From NCBI GenBank assembly GCA_001792895.1, contig MARA01000031.1:248001-312000 (forward strand): 64,000 nt of DNA. Direction: 5' to 3'. This stretch comes from Lentinus brumalis. Its lineage: Eukaryota > Basidiomycota > Agaricomycetes > Polyporales > Polyporaceae. This document shows, in pieces, positions 26,156-37,067 of the stretch (the stretch's first letter is position 1; each line of letters begins with the position of its first letter). The notes under the pieces are model-generated. The model saw only the letters and a list, made by a program, of their open reading frames with translations. It ran no database searches and had not been told where the DNA came from. The position numbers and the translations under genes were made by a program.

Positions 26156-27044
26156 GATGCTGAAATGTGGGTTGGTGGTAACTTAGGGAGTGCTGCTTGC
26201 TGGATGGATTGTTGCGAGAAGCAGGGCGTCGGTAAGTGCTTATATATGACTGAACCCCTCCTTTGAGCTGACCGGACTCCGCACGCAGATGCTGGACTTC
26301 GCAAATTTGACCTCGTCCACACGACGAAGAGGCGGATACGAACTGCTAAGTGATCGCCCCCCGCTCGGAGCCGCTGACGTCGAGCACGCGGGACTCCTGG
26401 CCTGCCGGCCGCAAAGCAGCTAACAGCCGCACCACAGGAGTGTATTCGCTTCCGTTGACTTCTCTTGGGCCAGATCACAATCCGGGAACATCGAGAGTGG
26501 CGCTGTGCTGGTCCTGAGCATTCAATTCAATTCGAGAGACCGTGTTGAAGTTGAGTCCAAGCTGTGGTCCGAAACGTAATGTCCTATGTCCCTGATAGGA
26601 AAATCTGACTGTTGAACATTCAGGTCATCAAGGGTACTTATGACAAGGCGGGTGCCCTTCCCGAGTTGGATGACGGACCTCGTAGCCAACTTCAACCTCC
26701 GTCAGTTCGCTGAGGCGCTGCGATGGTATCGGGCCGCCGTCTTCGGATGGCCATATCGAACTCCGAGCGATCACCGAGGATACCGGTCCCATCGCGGAAC
26801 CATTGCGGAGGAGCGGGCTGCGCCAAATGCTCCACTCACTTTCACTGCTCCGGCGTGCGGAATTATCCTGCCATTGCAGTGGATCGAGAGCGACCAGGTA
26901 GGTGTTGTCCTCGTCGAAAGAAGTACGCACTCCCAGAAGGATGCTAAGGGTGTATATAAAGGTCGCTGTCTGAATAGACACCCTCATCCACCCACACCCC
27001 ACGAATTCACAGCGTCACGCTCAACACAACATCTCTCCGAAAAC
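26156..27044. promoter_or_regulatory. Bidirectional promoter of module C
   Basis: Mirror image of 5055-5941. TATATAAA (26953-26960) serves type I and minus-strand TATATAA (26240-26246) serves type II. The GAGCTGACC/CTCCGCACGC block is at about 26265-26290. Conservation with module A is as strong as in the coding regions, which points to a recent copy or gene conversion rather than slow selection on sites. Confidence 0.7.
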
Positions 27045-27562
27045 ATGAAGTTCACGATCGCCTCCGCCACCGTATTTGCTTTGATTGCCGGCGCAGCTGC
27101 CACTGGTAAGATACTATTCCGCTATTGTTCGCAGTAGCATGATGTTCAATATCTCCGCTAGCTGTCCGTCACGACGCTCGCACGACTGCCGCATGCGAGG
27201 TCACGGACACGCGTACAGTCACTCAACTCGCGTACTCTACCATCACATCGACGATATCCGCTACGCCCAGCGTTGGCCGTGTCGGCAAGCGTCAGGCTCC
27301 CGCGAACACCGTCACCGTCACCCAGACAGTCACCTCGTCGATGACGGCCATGGTGACGTCGACCGCCACGCGCACCATGACCACAACCGTCACGGATTCG
27401 GCGCAATCCACTATCACGAAACGCGTCACGGTGACCCCCACGACGACGACTACTTCCACTGCTCGGGCTACGGCAAAGACGGGAACCCTCACTACTACTG
27501 TGACACCCGCGGCAGCCCCCACGAGCACTTTTACGTCTACGATTACATGGTGGTTCCCTTAA
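27045..27562 (+). CDS. Type I secreted Thr-rich protein, module C
   Basis: Exons 27045-27105 and 27162-27562 (56-nt phase-1 intron) encode 153 residues, the same length as the module A copy. Signal peptide MKFTIASATVFALIAGAAA. The pro-region up to GKR-QAP is identical to module A; the Thr-rich tail differs at about ten places, and the last residues are WWFP instead of YSWI. Most of the divergence sits in the signal peptide and at the extreme C-terminus. It ends where the inverted repeat ends. Confidence 0.8.
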
Positions 27563-28044
27563 GAGATTGTAGAGACAATGCTTTGATGTTGTGCAGATTA
27601 TTTGGATATATGTTCAATCGCGCAATACACCATACACCCCTTCGCAAAGCGCCACGTGAGGTGATAATCCTCGGCTATCCTTCCTCTCAATATGAGCGAA
27701 CAGTATGCATCTTGGCGACTCGCTGCCAACTTATTGACTTCGCCCCCGTTCAAAGTATTCTGAGTTCTGTCAGTCATCGACATTACCGAATGGTATACTT
27801 AATGACTCGCTACCATGAACCGCACCTATCGTCTGGAAGTTGTTAGCGAATTTTGACCACATTCTGGCTTGAACGTGCATGCGAATGTCTGACGATTGTG
27901 GTCACTATATCAGGCGGCTAAACCGCGACTAAACCGCGGCCCCGTGGGCGACTAGTTTCCATATGTAAGTGGCAAGGGCGGCATGGATGTGGCTCACCTT
28001 TGCTCTCAACCGTCATCCTGGTACGTCTATGCTACAGCCTCACG
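27563..28044. other. Spacer, nothing recognised
   Basis: Separates module C from the broken F-box gene. No supported feature. Confidence 0.45.
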
Positions 28045-29763
28045 ATGAGCTCATCCGACGACGTTGACATACCTCGTAGCGCGGGATCTCACAGGAGAAA
28101 GAAGGATCAACAGAAAACTGACATGGTTTCAGACACCGTCACGGTTGCCGAGGTACGTTGGCTTCACCGCTTCGCCCAGTACGAGTCGCAGGCCTGAAAG
28201 CGCCGTGGCCTCACAGAGTGAGATACATGCCGTCGCAGTCGACGAACGTCACGGTAGCATCATGGAGCTCCAGCAGGAGCTGCGCAACATCGAAGAGCCC
28301 TCAAACTTCCTGACGCCAGTGCATAGCCTTCCGGACGAACTCCTTGCACACATCTTCGCCATCTGCCAAGTCCGCACCAAGGGCGAGAAGCCATACCTTT
28401 GGCTGAACGTGATACAAGTCTGTCGCCGCTGGAGTCAAGTCGCGCACTCGACGGCGTCGTTGTGGACCACTATAGAAGTCTGCGGCCATCCGGAATGGCT
28501 CTCTCACTGCATGGTTCTTTCGAAAGGCATGCTCGTCGATATCGAGATCCGCGATCCGAGATGCAACCCTGAGTCTCTGCTCGCCGTTCTACGGCCCCAC
28601 GTTGGCACCATTCGCAGCCTCACCGTGATCAGCGTCCTATGGCTTCCTATTATCGAGCAACTGCTGAAGATGGGGATGTGTTCCCTCGAGAGCTCCACAT
28701 GTTGCAATTCCAGTGGCCTTGCTTCGCCAAAATGGGCCCTATCGACGTCGGTTTACTTCCCCGTCTACATACCCTCAGTATCGCCGGCCTTGAAGCCCCA
28801 TCTGCTCCCTCGACATACAAGAACCTCCGCGTTCTCGAGCTGCGAAACGTTTCGTGGCACTCTGTCACAATCGACCGTTTCCTCAATATCCTTCAAGCGG
28901 CTTCTGGACTGCGCAAGCTTACACTGGACAAGTGCCAATTCAGCAGCGCTCCCTCAGGGAAACAGCCGCGCAAGAGAAGCCCGGTGTACCTCCGCAAGCT
29001 CGTGTCGCTAGACATTACGACGGACCACTCGTTTGAGTCGTCCGAAATCCTCCGGATGCTTCGCGCTCCGAAAGCCACGTCCATAAACCTCCAACTCCTC
29101 CGCTCCAGCAGTTTCTTTGGCCTCCTTCCGGAAGATCCCGCTACATGTCTGCCGCTACTAGCGACGGCTACCGTCACCGAGCTCTCCGTCTGCGAGGGGA
29201 CTTGCGAGATCAGCGCCACCGACGGCTCTCGGTCTTTACGCCTAGCGCTCCTGTCTCTCAATGGTTCCGAGAACTACCTGTAGCACGGGATGCACGACAT
29301 CAAGAGGATCTTCTATGCTGCCCCTGTGACCCGCATCGTCATCGCAGGCGACCAAGACTATGCCACCTGGACGGATTGGGCGATGCTTTTCGAGCCCTTC
29401 CCGCTGCTCGAGGAGCTCGTCGTTGCGGGATCCGGCCAGCGGGTGCAGGAGATGTGGTCAGGGCTGGGGCGCGCGAATCCCCCAGGCGGGAAGGTGGGCG
29501 ATATATGCTGTCCCCGCCTGAGATCCGTGGCCATCATGGGCAAGGAGGACATCGGGGCGATCGATGCTAACGAGAAGCTCTTCGACGCTATGCTGGCTAC
29601 GCTCACCCATCGGCACGAACGCGGCTGCAAGCTCGGCGAGCTGAGACTCGACCTCCGGCACTGGGGTTGTCCGTACGCCGAGTGTCACGGCAGGTACTAC
29701 GAGGATCTGGCCAAGGTGGTCGATGATGTCACGTACTCGGACGCGGACGCCGTGCACTCATGA
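28045..29763 (+). pseudogene. F-box/LRR-like gene with a frameshift and an in-frame stop
   Basis: Exon 1 (28045-28152) and exon 2 (28217-29763; 64-nt intron) give a typical family layout. An acidic/basic N-terminus leads into HSLPDELLAHIFAICQV and VCRRWSQVAHSTASLW (the F-box), then leucine-rich segments and a C-terminal region. The frame moves by one missing base at the G run 28672-28675 (KMG to DVFPRELH), and a TAG at 29281-29283 interrupts an otherwise coherent sequence. With both repaired the length would be about 551 residues, normal for this cluster. The frameshift resembles those in other genes of this window and may be a sequence error; the nonsense codon is better evidence for decay. 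Confidence 0.75.
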
Positions 29764-30174
29764 AGGTCCGATGTATCCCTGAACGTGAGTGCGATCGGTT
29801 ATGCGTCTTTTTGATTCGCCTTACGCTGACTGGGACACATAGAGACTCGAGAGCGCACGTGTTGATAGTATTGTAACCATCTTGTCCTCGTGTACTTACT
29901 TACCTCCCTTTCGCTGTGATCACTCTCAGTTGCGAGGTCGCCCGCTGTCTCCATAACATATCAGTATGTCTGTGATTGCATACCATGGCATAGTGGTTCT
30001 AGTTTACGAGTTTACTGGTTGACCGCGACCGCAATCATGTGGATGTTCGGCCAATGACATGAACCGCTTCGAACGTAAGTATACAACAACGGTCCGCAAG
30101 GCTTCTAAGCGGGCTACGAGTGGAACGTGAGCATAACTGTCATGGACCGTCGTTCATATGGCACTCACGGGCGG
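29764..30174. other. Convergent spacer, nothing recognised
   Basis: 3' flanks of two convergent F-box genes; no feature seen. Confidence 0.45.
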
Positions 30175-31812
30175 TCAATTCCCTAGCACCCCCACGCACT
30201 CCCTCACCTCTGCTAGATACGCGGGAACGCGCTCATCGTATAAGTCCGGGTAATCGTGGTACACCCGCAACTCTTGCAGCATATGACCGCTCTCCTTGCG
30301 AGCCCGGAGTACGCGAGGCATCGTCCAAAACTCCTCTTCTGTATCGGCCTCCGTATGCGATGCGACGGTGTCCACCAGCCTGAGTCGGGGGCAGAACACG
30401 GCGTCTTCAACGGATGGACCCGGTGTCTGGCTGAGCGCCATCCAGAACGTGTGGGCCGCCGGGGACTCGCAGTTCCTCATATCGACGATCTCCAAGCCGG
30501 GGAAGCGAGTGAGCACATCCACCCACACCGACACGGACCCGCTGAAGTGTGACGACACCGACAGCTCGGTGAGGGGCGACTGGGCGAACACATTGGCGAA
30601 GTCAGCGAGAGCTCGCGACAGCAGCCTCTCGAACCTGTCCGTCGATCCGCCGAGCATTGAGACGTAGATTTCGAGCGGTCCAGCCGTGCTGGTGCCGTAG
30701 AATTCGTATTTGTCTGCGTATTCATCAGTAGATACATGGACGGACTTGATCGCGCCCAGAAGGGGATTGAACGCCAAGGAACGGTCACGAGGCAGTGTGT
30801 CGGCGATGGTACGGGGGCCCTGCTCGCTTGCGTCGATCAGCATCCTGACTGAGGTGACTGCAGGAAGACTCAGGCGGGCGAGTAGAAGATCGGTGGGAAG
30901 GTACCGGTTCAACTCTAGGGTGAAAGAGCGGAGTCGAGGGAGCGTGACAAGACGAGCACGCTGAACATCAGGCATTCCGACCGCATGTAGGAAGGTTAAG
31001 TTCTCGAGCCGAACATCCTCAATGTTCGTCATGTTTTCGAGCACATCGAGGAGCCGGCCGAAGGATATAGGCCACTCGCAGAGGTTGAGCTGGAGGGTCC
31101 GAAGGTGGGGATATAGCGAGCCTTCAGCGGGAGGATGGAATGCACGACCTTGCAGCCGTAGAGCACGAAGAGATGGGGCATTCTCTATCGTGAGGCCGAT
31201 GTCCGCGGGCGGTAGAGAATCGATGGGAGTTTGGGATAGGCCTGCGACATTTATCTCTTCTAGAACCGGCCAGCGTCGAGCCGTGAGCCAGCTGGCGAAG
31301 GATCCTCTCCGGTGACCCTCTAGATCCACGATGGCCAACGAGCGTACGACGGGTGTCGCCTGCGAGAGGACGGACAGTGTGTCGCTGTGAAGACTCTTCT
31401 TGTGCAGGGTGACGTCTGCGTGGACATCGGTACAACGCTCCAGACATATTTGAAGCCATTCGTGCCGCGAATATACTGTGATAGTCCGCCAGCTCAGCGG
31501 GTCAGAGCATAACACTGTGCGCCAGTGCCGGCAAACCGCTTGAATCGACAACCAGTTCCAATTAATGAGACTTCCCTGGTAGATCCATGGATCCGTCTGG
31601 ACTATACGGAATATCTTGACCAGTATCTCGTATGGAAGGGAATTGATTGGGAGTCTGGAGTTAAGCGATTCCCCGAGTTCGAGGATGCTCCGCCGCTCTG
31701 TGTCAGGTAGTTGGCGGTTCAGCGCGTCCTCTTGCGATACAAGGATGTCCCTCCTTTGGAGCAACAGTTGTACGTCTTGATTTTCCTTCATACAAGATGA
31801 TGATGCTAGCAA
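30175..31812 (-). CDS. F-box/LRR-like protein
   Basis: One open exon of 545 residues. An N-terminal helical, possibly coiled-coil stretch (about 12-50) precedes the F-box at about 54-105 (INSLPYEILVKIF, then AVCRHWRTVLCSDPLSW). Irregular leucine-rich repeats fill the rest. F-box proteins link Skp1-Cullin1 ubiquitin ligases to substrates; here the LRR-like part would choose the substrate, which is unknown. ATG at 31812 is used; Met8 (31791) is an equally possible start. An upstream in-frame exon was considered but lacks an ATG. Confidence 0.8.
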   Translation of the reverse strand: MLASSSCMKENQDVQLLLQRRDILVSQEDALNRQLPDTERRSILELGESLNSRLPINSLPYEILVKIFRIVQTDPWIYQGSLINWNWLSIQAVCRHWRTVLCSDPLSWRTITVYSRHEWLQICLERCTDVHADVTLHKKSLHSDTLSVLSQATPVVRSLAIVDLEGHRRGSFASWLTARRWPVLEEINVAGLSQTPIDSLPPADIGLTIENAPSLRALRLQGRAFHPPAEGSLYPHLRTLQLNLCEWPISFGRLLDVLENMTNIEDVRLENLTFLHAVGMPDVQRARLVTLPRLRSFTLELNRYLPTDLLLARLSLPAVTSVRMLIDASEQGPRTIADTLPRDRSLAFNPLLGAIKSVHVSTDEYADKYEFYGTSTAGPLEIYVSMLGGSTDRFERLLSRALADFANVFAQSPLTELSVSSHFSGSVSVWVDVLTRFPGLEIVDMRNCESPAAHTFWMALSQTPGPSVEDAVFCPRLRLVDTVASHTEADTEEEFWTMPRVLRARKESGHMLQELRVYHDYPDLYDERVPAYLAEVRECVGVLGN

Positions 31813-32942
31813 CAGAGGGATTAGGGGCCAGTGGCGAGTAAGATAGTACTATTGCACACGCACCACACTCACTAATTTCGCCGAGGCTCACGAGAACTGA
31901 AACCCTGTCAGTCCAGAAGTCAATATCGATGTTCACGCGTCACGGCCGATGGTCAACAATATGGTCGAGTTGAGGTCGGCTTCGGAGGCGCCTGGCTGGT
32001 CTTTACAAGGGACGGGCGCTCCGACACTTTGTAAGTTGTCTTCCGCCGTCGTTCTCCTTCCAGCCTGCTGGCTACGACTCCGTATTCCTTACATCTGTTG
32101 CTCAAATATCGCTAGCAAAACAGCCAGCCGGAGTCTCGCACCGGCCATTCTGTGGATCCTGCAAACGTTTGCAAGCGACCGGGATCGAGAGGTTGGCAGG
32201 ACGGAGCGCGGAGTGAGACATAACATTGTGTGAGTTGCCCCTCTTTAGTTTGGTCTGCAGCCGAATGTTCAACTCCCGCACCATGCCGCTGCCAGAGCAA
32301 CGTGCCCAGGCCCACCTACAAGCCGTTTTTCATGTGCAGAGGAAGAGTAAAACGGTCTACATCACGCTCTGCTCTTGGCGTGCATTGATGCGACAACCGT
32401 CTCATCGAACATGTGGGCTTGAGACGAGAGTCAAAGGATACTTGCGTTTGACGGTGTCGCCCGGCACGAGGTCCATCATGTCGTGCCCTGCAGCCCGACA
32501 TCGACGAGCTCGTACTGCAGAGAAGTTAGTGTGGAGAAGTTAGCGGGAAGCAGGTGTGGAGTGCGAGCAACGTGTACCTTGTACGAAAACATGGACGTCG
32601 AAGCGCATGCGGAGAAATTCGCACCTACTACAGGTCCTGTGACGGTCTTGTATCCTGCATGCCGTCATCGCTCCCGTCTCCTCCCTCCGTGAAGTCGGGT
32701 GACGGACACCTGCAAAGACGAGATGTGTGATCATTCGTTCGTTAGCCCCAGACCTATCTGCGTCCGTTGCATAGATAGATTCATTGATCAATAACGATTA
32801 CTTCCTCGAGCAAGATCGTTGTCGCACATATACATCACGAATCTGCCTTGCGCAACTGCCTTGCGCAAGTAGTCTTGAGGGGCGAGCGTGGTAGGTTGCA
32901 AGCATAAAGGGAGGGACATGATACTGACCGAGTTCAATAGAG
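31813..32942. other. Divergent F-box promoter region, nothing else recognised
   Basis: 1.1 kb between two divergently transcribed F-box genes. Open frames inside are short and without domains. Confidence 0.45.
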
Positions 32943-34457
32943 ATGAAGCAGAACGCACCTCGTTTCAACTACGTTCATGCGCTACCGCCAGAGATACTCT
33001 TCAGTGTCTTCGAGCAGCTGTTCCTCGACGTGACACCCGTGTTCCGCGAGAGCCGACCCGACCTCTTCGCCAGACATGCTGCGCTCTCCCTGTGTCTTCC
33101 TCTACTTGCGGTCTGTCGTCGCTGGCGATGCGTCGCCATAGGCCACGCAGTTCTCTGGAGACGAATCAGAATACTCTCGCCCACGCGGCTTGGATTGGTC
33201 GAGTTTGCTCTACAACATTCACGCGGCTTGCAACTAGAGCTGTCCATCAACGTTGCCGACGAACAGGCCATTCACTCTGTCGTGTCACTCCTTCTCCCTC
33301 ACATCGGCCGAATACGCACCCTCCAAGTCTTCATACCCGCGCGCAGCATCTCGAACATCGACATCCTCCTCACTACCCGCATGCTTGTCCTGGAGCGGCT
33401 CTTCATCATTGGCGGGTATGGACTACTGTCAACGCCGCGTGCCTCTCTGGACGTGGCTCCCGGACAGTATCCAGCACTCCGATCGCTGTCCGCCGAGATA
33501 GTCCACGTTCCCTGGTACGCGCACGCGTTTTCCGCCCTCGAGCGGCTCGAGCTCGGAGAATGCTGGATTGAGTCGCATTCGTCCTCGCTCTCGCACGTCC
33601 TCGATATCCTCGCTGTCTGTACCCGGCTCGTGCATCTCACCATCCAGGGCTCCTTGCCCTACGACAGAGACTCCGCCGTGGACCGCCATCGCGTCGTCGC
33701 CATGCGGAATCTGCGCGAGCTCCACATACAGGACTCCGCACACCAGCTCCTCCCTCTGCTCTCGCACCTGCATCTGCCCGTGGAGACAGACATGTTCGTG
33801 CTCACCACGGCCGACTTTGCTGGGAACCCGAAGGCTCGTGCGAACCTGCGGGACATGGTACCGGACGATCCACGCTGCATGCCCATCCTCGGCGACGCCG
33901 TGTCCGTCCACTTCGAGAAGGAAAACGAGATCATCACGATCCACGGTTCCAGCGGCGGAAAACTCGTCCTTATGCTCCCGCTCGACGACAACTTCATGAA
34001 CACCGAGCCGGAGCATGGCGTACCCCTCCATCTCGTACTCGATGACTTCGTCCGACTCTTCTCGCGCTCGGCGATCGTCAAGTTCCACTACGAGGGCGAC
34101 TTCGACGGCCGGGTGTCCAGGGACCTGTGGGAGAGAACGTTCTGTACCTTTGACGGCATCGAGGAGGTCTCTGTCTTTGGCTACGGCGATGCGCGGATGC
34201 TGGAATTCGCGCTGGCGTTGGGCGGAGAGTTCGCTGGAGAATCACCTGGACTACACGCTCCGTTGTTGCCGCACCTCCGCAAGGTCAACCTACATGGCGC
34301 GAACGCAAAGGAGGCGTATGACCAACTCGACTGGGGCTTCAAAGGTGGAGATAATGATGGCCGAAAGGTCGACATACATCTCAGTTCGGTGGCAGTGGCA
34401 CCTACCGGTGGATGGGTCGGCAAGGCTTCGCAGGAGGAGCTCAGGTGCTTTACATAG
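32943..34457 (+). CDS. F-box/LRR-like protein
   Basis: Single exon, 504 residues. The F-box starts almost at the N-terminus (HALPPEILFSVFEQ at about 12, then LLAVCRRWRCVAIGHAVLW). Leucine-rich segments follow (YPALRSLSAEI, FSALERLELGECW, MRNLRELHIQ). It is among the more divergent members: it lacks the MLVCRxWR-T/S-PSLW wording of the others and its C-terminus (PTGGWVGKASQEELRCFT) is unlike theirs. A 9-20 nt first exon, as found in other members, cannot be excluded. Confidence 0.8.
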   Translation: MKQNAPRFNYVHALPPEILFSVFEQLFLDVTPVFRESRPDLFARHAALSLCLPLLAVCRRWRCVAIGHAVLWRRIRILSPTRLGLVEFALQHSRGLQLELSINVADEQAIHSVVSLLLPHIGRIRTLQVFIPARSISNIDILLTTRMLVLERLFIIGGYGLLSTPRASLDVAPGQYPALRSLSAEIVHVPWYAHAFSALERLELGECWIESHSSSLSHVLDILAVCTRLVHLTIQGSLPYDRDSAVDRHRVVAMRNLRELHIQDSAHQLLPLLSHLHLPVETDMFVLTTADFAGNPKARANLRDMVPDDPRCMPILGDAVSVHFEKENEIITIHGSSGGKLVLMLPLDDNFMNTEPEHGVPLHLVLDDFVRLFSRSAIVKFHYEGDFDGRVSRDLWERTFCTFDGIEEVSVFGYGDARMLEFALALGGEFAGESPGLHAPLLPHLRKVNLHGANAKEAYDQLDWGFKGGDNDGRKVDIHLSSVAVAPTGGWVGKASQEELRCFT

Positions 34458-35070
34458 GCATCGTGGCGGGTCCTACTTACGTCCAGTGATCCTGTTTACA
34501 TAAGTATCCGCGAGGCGATGCACATCTGATGGGAATTACCGTAGTAAGTGAGGTACAAGACCGTGCCACAACGCGACGCGAGTTCTACGCACGTCCGAGT
34601 CTATAACCACTGACCATACACTCCGAGATGCCTCTAAGCCTGATTTGTACGCGCAGCCTCGAAAGGTCTGCGGGGGGCTCCAGCATCTGCATATTGTGCC
34701 CCTATACCCATATCGGTGCGGTTCCCCAGGCCCCTCTTTGTTTGCTTGCCTCGGCCTCGACCACGACCACCCCTCAACCATCTTGTGGGTATTCAATATT
34801 CAATGCGCTTGCTTGGACAATGACATTCACCTACTTATTTCAAAGCTGCGACAGTGGGCGGAGGACTCTACCTGACGAAGATACGCGCGGATAGCCAAGT
34901 CGAGATCGACGAGGCTGTCGAAGCGCCAGCCCCTCCCCGCGAGGAGTCCGACGACAAAGGCAACGGTACCGCCGTCGATAAGAACACCAAACCGTGGGAA
35001 CGAAGAGGCAATACAGACAGCCAAGCTTCGGTGCTCCTTATTATTACCCCTCTCCTCCCGCACCCCCGCC
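34458..35070. other. Spacer, nothing recognised
   Basis: Contains only short open frames. The last 60 bp are pyrimidine-rich and probably precede transcription of the membrane protein at 35071. Confidence 0.4.
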
Positions 35071-35779
35071 ATGCAGCCCGCCATGCAGCCCGCCATGTCC
35101 CGTCTAAGAGCACTCTACATCAAGGTCGCGGACCTTGTCACCTTTGTCATCTTCATGTACTCGCTCTGGCTCTTCTTTTGCAGTGCCAACGGAAGTTCGA
35201 AGGCTGTAGGATTGTTCGTCCCCTTTGTACCCATCTACCCGCCATTCTATATTATTCCCCTGCTCCAACTTGCCCTCGCAATGCTATCGGTCTTCATCAA
35301 CACGCACCGCCTCAAGACTCCCTTTCAGCGCAAGTTCGCCCATTGCGTTCTGTATCTGCTGTGGTCGATCATGCCGATGTGTAAGTAGCATGTCGTCCCA
35401 TCTGCAGGTTACGGTTCTCACTGTTCGTTGCCTTCTTTTAGTCGTCCGCACTCTGTGGGGTGGACTCGCTGTTGAACAGACCGTCTCACATATCTTGGAG
35501 CAAGCCATGTTGTCATTCACTTTCGTTGTCGTGAACGCGCACTGCCGCGACGACGGTCTGGAGAGCGCGGGCTTGTATGGCAAAGTGATGACGGCAGTCA
35601 TCGAGTTCCTTTCTGCAGGAGATAAGAGGACGAGGGAAGTCGAGAAGAAGGGTAAAGATCGTGCCGATGGTGAGTTTGTCGTCCGTCTCCTGTGACGATG
35701 ACGCGTAATTCTGAACGATGTTCAAGATGTCGTCGATGATCTTCCGAAGAATGGCGGAAACGGACCCGCGTCTTGGTGA
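35071..35779 (+). CDS. Small four-TM membrane protein, unknown
   Basis: Exons 35071-35380, 35442-35669 and 35727-35779 encode 196 residues. Hydrophobic segments lie at about 18-36 (VTFVIFMYSLWLFF), 46-70, 85-104 and 118-135, followed by a charged tail (KRTREVEKKGKDRAD). The shape resembles MARVEL-like tetraspan proteins, but I cannot confirm the family. The start is odd: a 12-nt unit (ATGCAGCCCGCC) is repeated, giving MQPAMQPAM with three in-frame Met codons; any of them could initiate. The last exon ends just before a further GT, and a longer 3' end is possible. Confidence 0.6.
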
Positions 35780-37067
35780 GTGGTCTCTTTGGCCGTCTAC
35801 ACTGTGATGATGACACACGGTCTAACCGATGCTCCAGATGTCATCTACGGTATCCAAGGAAAGGCGAAAAAGTGGCAGACTGGCCTCATGGCGAGTTGTC
35901 TTTGCACCGCTCTACGTCATGAGTCATGGCTAGCGCATGTTGCACACGTATCTCATCTTCTCGTTGGCTCATGTAGCACTAGGCAATTCTTGTATCATAT
36001 CATCGTCCCCGGGAAGACCTACCTACTGACTCGTTGTTCATCTCAAACTTCCTCCTGGACTCCGGCTAAGGCGGCCGACAACACCGCCACTGCCACGCTC
36101 AAGGACGGACTTGCCGCCATAGTGTCCACCATCCTCCGGACTGGGCTCGTCGCACGTCGCACGTCGAACGCCGACCGCTTCGCAGGCTTCGATATGCTCC
36201 TTCTGGGACAGGTCGGGGGGCGTGGCGGCGCAACGTTGGAGGATGTCTTGGATGCCAACTTCCGCATCTCGGTCGTTATGTAGCTTGCTTGCTGCCCAAT
36301 GGAGCTCGGGCGAGTCGGGATGCATGGTATCTATAACCTACTCAGGCTGCCCGCCAACAACGTGGCACTTTACTCCGACGAGGCGCGGCTTATGGTGGCG
36401 GCCATGCAGAAGGCTGAGCCCCACGTCGCGGAGAAGATGGTCAAAGGCGTCGGCTGGCGGGATATGTGCAAGGACCGACGCCAGTTCCTAGGGAGGTGCG
36501 ATGACGATCACTATATTCAAGGCTAGCGTGGTGCCGCTGTGGCGTAGCAAGGTTTGTTGGGATTGTGCCACTATCGTGCTATCGATGCCGGACTTACGAC
36601 ATGCCCCACCAGAATACTGTTCCCGGGCTCTGATTGTGACGGCTCCGAGTCATTAGTCATGAGAATTGACGCATAATGTCGCTATGTCAGTCAGCGTATC
36701 GCTTCATATGGAACCAATGTCCGTTTGTGCCACAGATCTGCAAGCCTCCATGGTTCGAGGTTGGATACTTTGGCGGACGCGAAGGTAGAGCGACTGGTGT
36801 GACTTCGATATGATGACGCCGCATCCAGTTTCCGTCAACTCCGTAAAGGTCGAATGCTATCGAAATGCATAACTCTTCCAGTGTGGTGTCACGTAAGATT
36901 GTTATCTCGATCTTCGGCATCTGCCGACGCCTAATTGTTGCCAGCCTTTGCCAGCGTTGCGACCGTCGAACCCGTCCTCAACTTCCACCGGCTACTACAA
37001 GAAGGTCTCAGGTACGAAAGCTGAGGCTCTACTTGCAAGCCGCACCTAAGTAATACATCATCAGAAA
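35780..37067. other. Spacer with unplaced open frames
   Basis: Open frames at 35838-36283 and 36299-36526 on the plus strand, and 36687-36920 on the minus strand, have protein-like composition but no domain or convincing start. They could be remnants of a gene lost here. Nothing else is seen. Confidence 0.3.

Larger units (their letters stand above)
25581..27562 (-). repeat. Right arm of the large inverted repeat (module C)
   Basis: Inverted, nearly identical copy of 4541-6516, with both genes, both introns and the 889-bp promoter region. The similarity breaks at the same points as in the left arm. The arms enclose about 19 kb (6517-25580). Confidence 0.85.

Noticed and set aside
31840..31936. 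Extra first exon for the F-box gene at 30175
   Set aside because: Splice borders and frame would fit, but the candidate has only a GTG in place of a start ATG, and a stop codon just upstream.
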